From: Sphingosinicella sp963974575
GTDB lineage: Bacteria > Pseudomonadota > Alphaproteobacteria > Sphingomonadales > Sphingomonadaceae
Assembly (NCBI RefSeq): GCF_963974575.1
Contig: NZ_CAXBBQ010000005.1
Location: 248,001 to 312,000 of the forward strand
DNA length: 64,000 bases
Direction of reading: 5' to 3'
In this document: in pieces, positions 53,878-62,963 of the stretch
How the letters are laid out: every line of letters begins with the position of its first letter
How positions within the stretch are numbered: the stretch's first letter is position 1
Position numbers and translations under genes: made by a program
The notes under the pieces: model-generated
What the model was told of the DNA's origin: nothing
Seen by the model: only the letters and a program-made list of their open reading frames with translations
The model's database searches: none

Positions 53878-56026
53878 CTTCAAGAACATCGGGAACACCA
53901 ACGCGCGTTATTTCAACCGCGAGCTCTCGTGGCTGGCCTTCAACGCCCGCGTGCTCGAAGAGGCGGAAAACGTACACCATCCGCTGCTGGAGCGCCTGCG
54001 CTTCCTGTCCATCTCTGGCGCGAATCTCGACGAGTTCTACATGGTTCGCGTGGCGGGCCTGCACGGGCAAGTGGAGGAGGGCGTCGAGCTTCGCAGCCCC
54101 GACGGCGTGACGCCCGCGCAGCAGCTTGTCGCCGTCACGGAGCGCGCGGACGCGCTGATGCGGCAGCAGCAGAACGTGTGGCGCGCGCTTTCCATCGAGC
54201 TTGCCGCCGTCGGTTTCCACGTTCTCAAAGGCCCTGAACTGTCCCCCGAGGACGAGCGCTGGCTCGAAACCTATTTCCGCGAGCAGATATTCCCGGTGCT
54301 GACGCCGCAAGCGATCGATCCGGCGCATCCGTTCCCGTTCATCCCAAACCGCGGCCTAGCGCTCACCATGGAGCTGAAGCGCGAATCGGACGGCGAGGAG
54401 CTGCTTGCGCTGGTGATGATCCCGGCACCGCTTGCCCGCTTCGTCCGCCTTCCGGGGCCGCAGGCGCGCTACATTGCGCTTGAGAACGTTGTTCGCATCT
54501 TCGCGGACGACCTGTTCCCGAACTTCAAAATCATGGGTGACGGCGTCTTCCGCGTGATCCGTGACAGCGACATCGAGGTCGAGGAAGAAGCCGAAGACCT
54601 CGTCCGCTTCTTCCAGACCGCAATCAAGCGCCGCCGCCGGGGCCGCGTCATCCGTCTGAAAATCGAGGAGGGGACGCCGCCGCGCCTTCACCAGATGGTG
54701 CAGCAGGCGCTCCACATCGACAACAGGGATGTGACGCCGGTGACCGGCATCATCGGCATCGCCGACCTCGCCCAGCTCGTCGAGGAAGACCGCCCCGACC
54801 TCAAGTTCGAGCCCTACACGCCGCGCTTCCCGGAGCGCATCCGTGAATACGGTGGCGATTGCTTCGCCGCGATCCGCGCCAAGGACATCGTCGTCCATCA
54901 CCCTTACGAGAGCTTCGACGTCGTGCTCGCCTTCCTGCGGCAGGCTGCGGCAGACCCGGACGTGGTCGCGATCAAGCAGACACTCTATCGCGCGGGCAAG
55001 CAGTCCGCCGTGGTACGCGCGCTCGTCGATGCGGCGGAAGCGGGCAAGTCCGTCACGGCCGTCGTCGAGCTCAAGGCGCGTTTCGACGAGGAGCAGAACC
55101 TCGTCTGGGCCGCGGCGCTGGAACGCGCGGGCGTGCAAGTCGTCTACGGCTTCATCGACTGGAAGACGCACGCCAAGATCTCACTCGTCGTGCGGCGCGA
55201 AAACGGCAGCCTTCGCACCTACTGCCACCTCGGCACGGGCAATTATCACCCGGTGACGGCCCGGATCTACACTGACCTTAGCTTCTTCACGGCGGACCCG
55301 AAGCTCGGCCGCGACGCCGCGCAGATTTTCAACTACGTGACGAGCTACGTGGAGCCGCGCGCACTTGAGGCGATGACCATTTCGCCCTCGGGGATGCGCC
55401 AGAAGCTCACCGCGCTCATCGACGCGGAAATCGCCAATGCCGAAGCCGGGCAACCGAGCGGCATCTGGGCAAAGATGAACTCGCTCGTCGACCCAGCGAT
55501 CATCGACAAGCTTTACGAGGCGAGCGCGGCAGGCGTGCCGATCGAGCTCGTGATCCGCGGTATCTGCTGCCTGCGCCCCGGCGTACGCGGGCTTTCGGAG
55601 AATATTCGCGTCCGCTCCATCATCGGGCGTTTTCTCGAACACAGCCGCATCGTCGCCTTTGCGAACGGCAGCGCGTTGCCTTCGCGCAAGGCGCGGCTCT
55701 TCACCTCTTCGGCGGACTGGATGCCGCGCAATTTCGATCGCCGCGTCGAACTGCTCGTGCCGATCGAGAACCCCACGGTGCACGCGCAGATCCTCGATCA
55801 GGTGATGCTCGCGAACCTCAAGGACACGGAGCAGTCATGGGAACTGCACCCGGATGGGACATATGAGCGCATCGCCTCGCCCGGGGAATCGTTCAACCTG
55901 CACCGCTATTTCATGACGAATCCTTCGCTTTCGGGTCGCGGAGCAGCCATCAAGGCGGCTGCCCCGGTGCCCCGGCTCTACCTGTCTGACACGGATACAG
56001 GCCTTCCGGCAGCCGCCGCCGAATAG
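53861..56026 (+). CDS. ppk1: Polyphosphate kinase 1
   Basis: A protein of about 721 residues that makes polyphosphate from ATP reversibly. It has the N-terminal RYFNRELSWLAFNARVLEEA and the catalytic C-terminal phospholipase-D-like halves with autophosphorylated His in TYCHLGTGNYHP. The start is uncertain: GTG at 53861 (overlapping hdaA by 17 bases) or GTG at 53837; neither has a strong ribosome site. It forms a series with ppx downstream. Confidence 0.95.
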   Translation: MARRNSFKNIGNTNARYFNRELSWLAFNARVLEEAENVHHPLLERLRFLSISGANLDEFYMVRVAGLHGQVEEGVELRSPDGVTPAQQLVAVTERADALMRQQQNVWRALSIELAAVGFHVLKGPELSPEDERWLETYFREQIFPVLTPQAIDPAHPFPFIPNRGLALTMELKRESDGEELLALVMIPAPLARFVRLPGPQARYIALENVVRIFADDLFPNFKIMGDGVFRVIRDSDIEVEEEAEDLVRFFQTAIKRRRRGRVIRLKIEEGTPPRLHQMVQQALHIDNRDVTPVTGIIGIADLAQLVEEDRPDLKFEPYTPRFPERIREYGGDCFAAIRAKDIVVHHPYESFDVVLAFLRQAAADPDVVAIKQTLYRAGKQSAVVRALVDAAEAGKSVTAVVELKARFDEEQNLVWAAALERAGVQVVYGFIDWKTHAKISLVVRRENGSLRTYCHLGTGNYHPVTARIYTDLSFFTADPKLGRDAAQIFNYVTSYVEPRALEAMTISPSGMRQKLTALIDAEIANAEAGQPSGIWAKMNSLVDPAIIDKLYEASAAGVPIELVIRGICCLRPGVRGLSENIRVRSIIGRFLEHSRIVAFANGSALPSRKARLFTSSADWMPRNFDRRVELLVPIENPTVHAQILDQVMLANLKDTEQSWELHPDGTYERIASPGESFNLHRYFMTNPSLSGRGAAIKAAAPVPRLYLSDTDTGLPAAAAE

Positions 56027-56095
56027 ACTCATGTGAAGCCAGCCGTTATTGCCGGGCGCATTACGGCAACCGGGTGTGGCGACAGGGGCAAGCGA

Positions 56096-57607
56096 ATGGC
56101 GCTGAGCACGACGAAGGACCGCCGCCGGGCCGGGGATATTCCTGTCAGTGCCGTTGTCGACATCGGCTCCAACTCGATTCGCCTTGTTGCGTTTCGCGGC
56201 GACCGGCGGACGCCGTTGGTTCTGTTCAACGAAAAGGTGATGGCCGGGCTCGGCCGGGGTGTCGCCGATACCGGCGCGATCACGCCAGAGGGCCTGGAAA
56301 TCGCGCGCGCCGCGCTCACACGCTTTCGCCTGCTGTGCGATGACATGAATGTCGATCGCCTTCATGCCTTCGCGACGGCGGCGGTACGCGATGCCAAGAA
56401 CCGCGATGCCTTCCTTGAAATGGCGAAGAAGCGCTGCGCGCTCGACGTACGCATATTGAGCGGTGCGGAGGAGGCAAGGCTTGCCGCTTATGGCGTGATC
56501 GCCGGTATCCCGAACGCGGATGGTGTGGTTGGCGACCTCGGCGGCGGCAGCCTGGAACTCGTCCGCGTGAAGAAAGGGAAGCCGCACAGTCATCTTTCGC
56601 TGCCGATCGGCGCACTGAAGCTCGATGCCGCACGCAAGGTGAGCGGGCGCTCGCTGGCGGGGTTGGTGAAGAAGGCGCTCGCCGAGGTGAAGTGGGCAGG
56701 ACAGGGGAAGGGGCTTCCCTTCTATATGGTCGGCGGCTCATGGCGTGCGCTGGCGCAGCTTCACATGCACCTCACCGATTATCCGCTACCGGTCGTTCAT
56801 CAGTATGCGATGGATGTCGCCGCGATCGATCACATGGCGCGCGCGCTGCCCAATCTCAGCCCCAAGCGCCTGCGGGGGATTCCGCGCCTCTCCTCGGCGC
56901 GTATCCCGCAGCTTCCGGGTGCTGCGCTGCTGCTGCGCGCTGTGGTGAAGCGGCTTGGCAGCAGCGGCGTCATCGCCTCGTCCTATGGCATTCGCGAAGG
57001 CATCCTTTACGCGGACCTGCCGAAGGACATTCAGAAGGAAGACCCTCTCGTCTCCGCCGCGAAGCAGGAAGCCGCGATTCAGGGTCGTTTTCCGCTCCAT
57101 GCCGAAGCGCTGATGGAATGGATGAACGGCATGTTCGCGCCAGAGATGCCGGACCATACCCGGCTGCGTCTCGTCGCCTGCGTGCTTGCTGACACGGCAT
57201 GGCGCGCGCACCCGGACTTTCGCGCGGAGCGGGGCCTAGAGCTGGCACTGCACGGCAACTGGGTCGGGATCGACGGGCGTGAGCGCGCGCTGCTTGGCGC
57301 GGCACTGTTCGCGGCTTACGGCGGTTCGATGAACGATCCCGCGATCGCGGACCTTCCGCGACTCGCGGCGCGCGAGGAGCTGACGCGCGCCTTCAAGTGG
57401 GGACTCGCACTGAGGCTTGGCCAGCGGCTGACGGCGGGGACGGCACGGCCGCTCGAAAAGAGCCGTGTGTACCGCGATGGCGGTCGCCTTGTTCTGACAC
57501 TGACACCACGTTACCAGCCGCTCTACGCCGAGGCTGTGGCCCGGCGCCACGAAGCGCTCGCGGCGGCGATGGGTCTTGTCGCGGTCTTCGACGTGGAGAG
57601 GGGCTAG
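56096..57607 (+). CDS. ppx: Exopolyphosphatase (Ppx/GppA family)
   Basis: A 503-residue protein with the actin-like ATPase fold: phosphate motif AVVDIGSNSIRLVAF and GDLGGGSLELVRV. A C-terminal HD-like helical part is in line with full-length Ppx. It releases phosphate from polyphosphate chain ends and may also hydrolyse pppGpp. ATG 56096 with AGGGGC upstream is preferred; a GTG at 56033 is possible. It converges with rnd, stop codons overlapping. Confidence 0.93.
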   Translation: MALSTTKDRRRAGDIPVSAVVDIGSNSIRLVAFRGDRRTPLVLFNEKVMAGLGRGVADTGAITPEGLEIARAALTRFRLLCDDMNVDRLHAFATAAVRDAKNRDAFLEMAKKRCALDVRILSGAEEARLAAYGVIAGIPNADGVVGDLGGGSLELVRVKKGKPHSHLSLPIGALKLDAARKVSGRSLAGLVKKALAEVKWAGQGKGLPFYMVGGSWRALAQLHMHLTDYPLPVVHQYAMDVAAIDHMARALPNLSPKRLRGIPRLSSARIPQLPGAALLLRAVVKRLGSSGVIASSYGIREGILYADLPKDIQKEDPLVSAAKQEAAIQGRFPLHAEALMEWMNGMFAPEMPDHTRLRLVACVLADTAWRAHPDFRAERGLELALHGNWVGIDGRERALLGAALFAAYGGSMNDPAIADLPRLAAREELTRAFKWGLALRLGQRLTAGTARPLEKSRVYRDGGRLVLTLTPRYQPLYAEAVARRHEALAAAMGLVAVFDVERG

Positions 57608-58767
57608 TCGATCCCAGTCATGCGCAGCTTGCCGTTCTGTACGGCAAAGCTGAGGCGGCCTTCGACGAGGGCGAGCGCATCGCGGCCGAAGACCTCGTAA
57701 CGCCAGCCATTCAGCAGCGGCAACCCCTCGCGGACGCCTGCGGCAAGAGCTTCGAGATGGTCCGCCTTGCCGATAAGTTTCGGCGCGACATCAGCCTCTT
57801 TGCAGCGAATTTTCAGAAGAAGCTTCAGGAGGTCGGCGACAAGAACGGAGTCTGACCCGAGGCGCGGCTTGCCCGCGTCGCGTTCGGGCATTTCGCTCTC
57901 GGGCAGAGGCACGGCGGCTTCCAGCGCCTCCATCAGCCGCGCACCCATGTCGTTCGTCGTCCAAGTCTTCGAAAGCCCCCGAACACGGCCGAGCGCCTCC
58001 TGATCGCCTGGCGGATGTGCGGCGAGGTCGGCGAGCGTTTCGTCCTTCACGATACGCCCGCGCGGCAGGTCGCGGCGCTGCGCTTCCAGCTCGCGCCACG
58101 CGGCGAGCGCCTTCAGGCGGCCGAGCGCTTCTGCTTTCCGGCTCGGCAGGCGGATGCGCTGCCAGGCGGTCCAGGGGTCGTTGACGTAGTTCTCTGGCGT
58201 CGTCAGCCGGGCCATTTCCTCGTCGAGCCAATCGCCGCGCCCGGTTTTCTTCAGGCGGCCGAGCAGCTTCGGGAAAAGCTCGATGAGATGCGTGACGTCG
58301 CCGATGGCGTAATCAAGCTGGCGCTTGTCGAGCGGACGGCGTGCCCAATCCGTGAAGCGGGCGCCCTTGTCTAGATTGGCGCCGGTGAACGAGGCGACGA
58401 GGTTGATGTAGCTGACCTGTTCGCCCATGCCGAGCGCCATCGCCGCCACCTGCGTGTCGAACACGGGTGAGGGGGTCTTGCCCGTCATGTTGTGGATGAT
58501 CTCGATATCCTGACCGCCGGCATGGAAGATCTTCAGGACATCGGCCTCCACGAGAAGGTCGAGCATCGGCGCGAGATCGAGCCCGCTTGCCTTGGGGTCG
58601 ACAGCGGCGGCCTCGTCGGGCGAGGCCAGCTGGATCAGGCAGAGGTCGGCCCAGTACGTGTTCTCGCGCATAAACTCGGTGTCGACGGCGACATAGTCAG
58701 CGGCGGCGAGGCGGGCACAGAAGGCAGCGAGCGTTTCGGTATCGGTAATCAGCGGATGGATTTTCAT
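57604..58767 (-). CDS. rnd: Ribonuclease D
   Basis: A 387-residue 3'-5' exoribonuclease of the DEDD family. Exo motifs: AVDTEFMRENTYW, AGGQDIEI, and DYAIGDVTHLIELF; an HRDC domain lies near residue 210-290. It trims tRNA and other stable RNA 3' ends. The start MKIHPLITD at 58767 fits the family; a longer frame is not supported. Its start faces that of aspS over 102 bases. Confidence 0.94.
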   Translation of the reverse strand: MKIHPLITDTETLAAFCARLAAADYVAVDTEFMRENTYWADLCLIQLASPDEAAAVDPKASGLDLAPMLDLLVEADVLKIFHAGGQDIEIIHNMTGKTPSPVFDTQVAAMALGMGEQVSYINLVASFTGANLDKGARFTDWARRPLDKRQLDYAIGDVTHLIELFPKLLGRLKKTGRGDWLDEEMARLTTPENYVNDPWTAWQRIRLPSRKAEALGRLKALAAWRELEAQRRDLPRGRIVKDETLADLAAHPPGDQEALGRVRGLSKTWTTNDMGARLMEALEAAVPLPESEMPERDAGKPRLGSDSVLVADLLKLLLKIRCKEADVAPKLIGKADHLEALAAGVREGLPLLNGWRYEVFGRDALALVEGRLSFAVQNGKLRMTGID

Positions 58768-58809
58768 GGACGGTTCTATTAGGGCGGTCGGCGCTTCCAT
58801 GCCAGCGCC

Positions 58810-58815
58810 TTGACA
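58810..58815 (+). promoter_or_regulatory. Consensus -35 element upstream of aspS
   Basis: A perfect TTGACA lies 54 bases before the aspS ATG in the rnd/aspS divergent gap. Possible -10 boxes downstream are poor (TATGTG at 58830-58835 is too close at 14 bases; the 17-base position reads GTGTCT). Confidence 0.4.
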
Positions 58816-58869
58816 AACAAGTGTGCGGGTATGTGTCTGGCCCGCCACAAACACCGGAATCGAGTGAGA

Positions 58870-60657
58870 ATGCACGTTTATCGCACGCACCAATGCAGCG
58901 CCCTCCGCAAGGCCGACGTGGGCAATACCGCCCGCATCTCAGGCTGGGTCCACCGGAAGCGGGATCACGGCGGGCTGCTGTTCGTCGACCTTCGCGACCA
59001 TTATGGGCTGACGCAGGTGGTGTGCGATACGGATTCCCCGGCATTTTCGGTGCTGGACGGCGCGCGGGCCGAAAGCGTGCTGACCGTGACCGGCAAGGTC
59101 GTGGCGCGTTCGGACGCGACTGTGAACCCCAACCTGCCGACCGGCGAGATCGAGCTGTGGGCAGCGGACGTGACGGTGCAGTCCGCCGCCTCCGAGCTGC
59201 CGATGCCGGTTGCGGGCGACACCGAGTACCCGGAGGACATCCGCCTCAAGTACCGCTATCTCGACCTGCGCCGCGACCGTCTGCACCGCAACATCGTGCT
59301 GCGCTCGAACGTGATCGCTTCGCTGCGTCGCCGCATGATCGATCAGGGCTTCACCGAGTTCCAGACGCCGATCCTGACCGCTTCGTCGCCCGAGGGTGCG
59401 CGTGACTTTCTGGTGCCGAGCCGGATGCACCCGGGCAAATTCTATGCGCTGCCGCAGGCGCCGCAGATGTTCAAGCAGCTGCTGATGGTCGCTGGCTTCG
59501 ACCGTTATTTCCAGATCGCGCCGTGCTTCCGCGATGAGGACGCCCGCGCCGACCGGAGCCCGGGCGAGTTCTATCAACTCGACTTCGAGATGAGCTTCGT
59601 GACGCAGGACGACGTGTTCAACGCGATCGAGCCTGTGCTCGCGGGGGTGTTCGAGGAGTTCGCGAACGGGAAGTCGGTGACGCCGGCGGGTTCGTTTCCG
59701 CGCATTCCTTACCGCGAGTCGATGCTGAAGTATGGCAACGACAAGCCGGACCTTCGGAACCCGATCGAAATAGTCGATGTAACCGAGCACTTCAGGGGTT
59801 CGGGGTTCGGCATCTTCGCGAAGATGGTGGAAGGTGGAAACTTCGTGCGCGCCATCCCTGCGCCGAAGGCGGGCGAGCGTAGCCGGAAGTTCTTCGACGA
59901 CATGAACGACTGGGCGCGGAGCGAAGGTTTCGCGGGGCTCGGCTACATCAACATCAAGGACGGCGTGCCTGCAGGCCCGATCGCCAAGAACCACGGTGAG
60001 GAGGCGACCGCGAAGCTGATCGCGGCGCTTGGCCTCGGCCCCGACGACGGCGTGTTCTTCGCGGCCGGCAAGGAAGCCGATGCGGCGAAGCTCGCGGGCA
60101 AGGCGCGGACCAAGGTGGGCGAAGATCTCGGCCTTATCGAAGAAGGCGCCTTCAAGTTCTGCTGGATCGTCGATTTTCCGATGTTCGAGTACGACGAGGA
60201 GGCCAAGCAGGTCATCTTCTCGCACAACCCGTTCTCGATGCCGCAGGGCGAGCTTGAGGCGCTGGAGACCAAGAACCCGCTCGAAATCCTCGCGTGGCAG
60301 TACGACATCGTCTGCAACGGTATCGAGCTGTCTTCGGGCGCGATCCGGAACCACAAGCCCGAGATCATGTACAAGGCGTTCGAGATCGCCGGTTACAGCC
60401 AGGAACAGGTCGACACGAACTTCTCGGGCATGATCAACGCCTTCAAGTTCGGCGCGCCGCCGCACGGCGGTTCCGCGCCGGGCGTGGACCGCATCGTCAT
60501 GCTGCTGGCCGACGAGCCGAACCTTCGCGAGGTGGTGCTGTTCCCGATGAACCAGAAGGCCGAGGATCTGATGATGAACGCCCCGGCCAGCGTCTCCGAT
60601 CGGCAGTTGAAGGAGCTTTCGATCAAGCTCGACCTGCCGAAGCCGAAGGCGGGGTAA
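58870..60657 (+). CDS. aspS: Aspartyl-tRNA synthetase, bacterial type, predicted non-discriminating
   Basis: A 595-residue class II synthetase: N-terminal anticodon-binding OB fold (ARISGWVHRKRDHGGLLFVD), motif 2 around FRDEDARADRSPGEFYQLD and motif 3 GVDRIVMLLA, plus the bacterial GAD insertion. His33 in the RKRDHGG stretch matches the His found in non-discriminating AspRS (for example Pseudomonas), where discriminating enzymes have Leu. Such enzymes charge tRNA-Asn with Asp, which GatCAB then amidates. Start ATG 58870 gives the usual MHVYRTHQC N-terminus. Confidence 0.96.
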   Translation: MHVYRTHQCSALRKADVGNTARISGWVHRKRDHGGLLFVDLRDHYGLTQVVCDTDSPAFSVLDGARAESVLTVTGKVVARSDATVNPNLPTGEIELWAADVTVQSAASELPMPVAGDTEYPEDIRLKYRYLDLRRDRLHRNIVLRSNVIASLRRRMIDQGFTEFQTPILTASSPEGARDFLVPSRMHPGKFYALPQAPQMFKQLLMVAGFDRYFQIAPCFRDEDARADRSPGEFYQLDFEMSFVTQDDVFNAIEPVLAGVFEEFANGKSVTPAGSFPRIPYRESMLKYGNDKPDLRNPIEIVDVTEHFRGSGFGIFAKMVEGGNFVRAIPAPKAGERSRKFFDDMNDWARSEGFAGLGYINIKDGVPAGPIAKNHGEEATAKLIAALGLGPDDGVFFAAGKEADAAKLAGKARTKVGEDLGLIEEGAFKFCWIVDFPMFEYDEEAKQVIFSHNPFSMPQGELEALETKNPLEILAWQYDIVCNGIELSSGAIRNHKPEIMYKAFEIAGYSQEQVDTNFSGMINAFKFGAPPHGGSAPGVDRIVMLLADEPNLREVVLFPMNQKAEDLMMNAPASVSDRQLKELSIKLDLPKPKAG

Positions 60658-60661
60658 GCCG

Positions 60662-61456
60662 ATGAAAGCGCCGTCGCTGCACCGCCTGCCGAAGTTCGAA
60701 AAAGTCTCGAACGGGGACTATGAGGCGGCGCTGAAGACGGTTCAGGAGCGGCTCGCGGCGGTGCAGGCGAGCTGCATAGGCCGCAGCCGCCGCGCTATCG
60801 TCGCCGTCGAAGGTCTGGACGCAGCGGGCAAGGGCGGCTTCATCCAGCGGTTGACCGCGCCGTGGGACCCGCGATTCTTCGATGTGCAGCCGATCAAGGC
60901 GCCGGACACCGAAGAAAAGGCACACCACTATCTCTGGCGCTTCTGGCAGAAGCTGCCGGCGCAGGGCGAAGTGAACATCTTCGATCGCACCTGGTACGGG
61001 CGCGTACTCGTGGAACGAGTCGAAGGTTTCGCAACCGAAGCCGAATGGCGCCGCGCCTACGACGAGATCAACGCCTTCGAGAAGACGCTCGCCGATGATG
61101 GCACCATCATCATCAAGCTGTTCTTCACGGTGACCCAGAAGGAACAGGACAAGCGACTGGTCGAGCGGCTGGAGACGCCCGAGAAGCGCTGGAAAGTGTC
61201 GGCCGAGGACTTCCGCAACCGGATGAAGCGAGATGCCTATGTCGAAGCGGCCGAAGACATGTTTGTCCGTACGCACACGGCCCATGCGCCGTGGACGATC
61301 ATCGACGGCGAGCACAAGAAGACGGCGCGCATCACGGCGCTGAACCTCGTGGCGGATCGGCTTGCAGACGGGCTCGACCTTTCGCCCCCGGCGCTTTCGC
61401 CCGATATCGTGACGCTGGCGAAGGCCGCGTTCGGCAAGAAGCTGAACCTCGGCTAA
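60662..61456 (+). CDS. ppk2: Polyphosphate kinase 2 family (single domain, PAP-like)
   Basis: A 264-residue P-loop kinase with Walker A EGLDAAGKGG and lid/Walker B FDRTWYGRVLVERVEGF. These kinases transfer phosphate from polyphosphate to nucleotides. The WYGRVLVERVEGF variant resembles AMP-phosphorylating (PAP) members more than ADP-type ones, but substrate choice is inferred. The ATG is 4 bases after the aspS stop, so it may be co-transcribed with it. It is the third polyphosphate gene within 8 kb. Confidence 0.9.
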   Translation: MKAPSLHRLPKFEKVSNGDYEAALKTVQERLAAVQASCIGRSRRAIVAVEGLDAAGKGGFIQRLTAPWDPRFFDVQPIKAPDTEEKAHHYLWRFWQKLPAQGEVNIFDRTWYGRVLVERVEGFATEAEWRRAYDEINAFEKTLADDGTIIIKLFFTVTQKEQDKRLVERLETPEKRWKVSAEDFRNRMKRDAYVEAAEDMFVRTHTAHAPWTIIDGEHKKTARITALNLVADRLADGLDLSPPALSPDIVTLAKAAFGKKLNLG

Positions 61457-61478
61457 CACCGGCCTTCAGCCGCGGTTC
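61444..61478 (+). terminator. Imperfect hairpin at the ppk2 stop
   Basis: An 11-bp stem with one mismatch (GAACCTCGGCT / AGCCGCGGTTC) and a 13-base loop spans the ppk2 stop codon. No T-tract follows, so termination is uncertain. Confidence 0.35.
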
Positions 61479-61526
61479 AACGAACGAGTCGCAATCTCCA
61501 TGACACTTGGGTCAGGAGTGCTCAAA

Positions 61527-62483
61527 ATGCGTGTTTATAAGACAGGTTTGTTGGCGGGTACGCTGGTTGCGGCGATCCTCGCCGGTCCGGCGATGGCGCA
61601 GGACCGTGACCGCGACGGACCTCGCCCGCAGCGCGAACGCGGAATGCAGGTCAATCGCGAGGCGCAGCGTGCGCCGGAGGCAAGGCCGCAGCGGGTCGCC
61701 CCGCCGGAACGTAGCCAAGAACGCCCTCAGGTTCGCCGGACCGAAACACCCGAACCCCGCCAATCGCGTTTGGAAACGCGGCAGGCGGAGGCTGTGCAGA
61801 AGCGCATGAATGGGGTGATCGGCCGCGAGAACCAGCGCTACGGTGATAACGACCGCAATCGGGGCCGTGACTGGAACAACCGCGACCGTGACGGCCGAGA
61901 GGGTGACCGCCGTGATTGGGACAAGAACCGCGACCGGAACGACAACCGCAACTGGGATCGCAACCGCGATCGCAAAGAGGATTGGCGCGAGCGCAACAAG
62001 GATTGGGACCGCGATCGTGATCGTGATCGCTGGCGGGACAAGGACCGCAATCACGACAGGGATCGCGACCGCTGGCGCGACCACAATCGACGCCCGGTCG
62101 TGATCGTGCGCCCCAGCCCCAACTATCGTTACCGTCCGCACTGGTGGGGCCAGAGCTATTTCTCGTTCGATAACCGCTACTACGGCCAATACGACTATGG
62201 CTCGTGGTATCGCCCCGGCTACGGCTTTTATGGCTCGCAGTACGGCAGCGGCTGGGCGGTGCTCGATCCCTGGCTCAGGCAAGATCCGGCTGCGAAGCAC
62301 TGGGTGATGTGGAACTTCGATCGCAACCGCAACGGCCAGCTTTCGAAGGACGAGGCCCGGCGCGCCAACCGCGAGTTCGCCCGGCTCGCAGACCGTGATC
62401 GCGACGGTTATCTGAACGACAGGGAGATCCGGTTCGGTGTTGAAGAGCTGCGCGACGAGTACCGCTACAGCTTCAACTATTGA
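61527..62483 (+). CDS. Exported Arg/Asp-repeat protein with C-terminal EF-hands (RcnB-like)
   Basis: A 318-residue protein with a signal peptide cut near PAMAQD. Residues about 95-190 are a low-complexity tract of Arg, Asp, Asn and Trp (repeats such as DRDRDRDRW and NRDRKEDW). A Tyr/Gly-rich segment follows (YYGQYDYGSWYRPGYG), as in RcnB-like proteins, and then two EF-hands: FDRNRNGQLSKDE and ADRDRDGYLNDRE. Likely a periplasmic metal- or polyanion-binding protein. ATG 61527 has AGGAG upstream. Ends 7 bases into the convergent greB. Confidence 0.82.
   Translation: MRVYKTGLLAGTLVAAILAGPAMAQDRDRDGPRPQRERGMQVNREAQRAPEARPQRVAPPERSQERPQVRRTETPEPRQSRLETRQAEAVQKRMNGVIGRENQRYGDNDRNRGRDWNNRDRDGREGDRRDWDKNRDRNDNRNWDRNRDRKEDWRERNKDWDRDRDRDRWRDKDRNHDRDRDRWRDHNRRPVVIVRPSPNYRYRPHWWGQSYFSFDNRYYGQYDYGSWYRPGYGFYGSQYGSGWAVLDPWLRQDPAAKHWVMWNFDRNRNGQLSKDEARRANREFARLADRDRDGYLNDREIRFGVEELRDEYRYSFNY
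61843..62095 (+). repeat. Short-period coding repeat (Arg-Asp-rich tract)
   Basis: Degenerate repeats of GACCGC, CGCGAT and GATCGT units encode the Arg/Asp tract of the EF-hand protein. Because both codon types read as Ala/Val/Ile codons on the opposite strand, a long antisense frame is produced that is not a gene. The tract is prone to length change. Confidence 0.75.
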
Positions 62484-62959
62484 GGGTAGGCGATCGCGAC
62501 GACCTCAAGCTCCTGCAGCCCCCCCGGCAGGCGGACGCTTCTGAGGTCTCCGATCGCCGCGCCCTTCAGCGCGGTGGCGAGCGGCGCGCGCCAGGAAATG
62601 TGTCCGCGCGGCGTGTCCGTCTCATCCTCGCCCACGATCGTGATCGTGCGCTGCCGGTCGTCTTCATCGGCGACGGTGACGGTGGCGCCGAAGAACACCC
62701 GCGACTTGTCGGGCTGCTTCGCCGGATCGACGACGCGGGCATTTTTCAGCCGCTTCGAAATGCGGGTCAGCTCACGGTCGATCTCGCGCAGCCGCTTGCG
62801 TCCGTAGAGATAGTCACCGTTTTCAGAGCGGTCGCCGTTCCCAGCCGCCCACGAGACGATTTCGACGATCTTCGGGCGCTCGACCTCGAAGAGCGCGCGG
62901 TGCGCCTCGATGAGCGCCTTCATGCCTGCTGGCGTAATGTAGTTGGGGGTATCGGCCAT
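62477..62959 (-). CDS. greB: Transcript cleavage factor GreB
   Basis: A 160-residue Gre factor. The N-terminal coiled coil carries the tip motif GDRSENGDYLYGRKRLREID, with the acidic residues that act in RNA polymerase's secondary channel, and YGRKRLREIDR is GreB-like. The C-terminal FKBP-like domain follows (ISWRAPLATALKGAAIGD). It rescues backtracked polymerase by cleaving the RNA 3' end. The ATG at 62959 is 4 bases after the transglycosylase stop; the rest of the upstream frame is antisense to nothing useful. Confidence 0.93.
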   Translation of the reverse strand: MADTPNYITPAGMKALIEAHRALFEVERPKIVEIVSWAAGNGDRSENGDYLYGRKRLREIDRELTRISKRLKNARVVDPAKQPDKSRVFFGATVTVADEDDRQRTITIVGEDETDTPRGHISWRAPLATALKGAAIGDLRSVRLPGGLQELEVVAIAYPQ

Positions 62960-62963
62960 CGGC

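Noticed and set aside
61512..62300. Long, Val/Ile/Ala-rich open frame on the minus strand
   Set aside because: It is the mirror of the Arg/Asp codon repeats of the real EF-hand gene; it has no start signal, domain or neighbour support.
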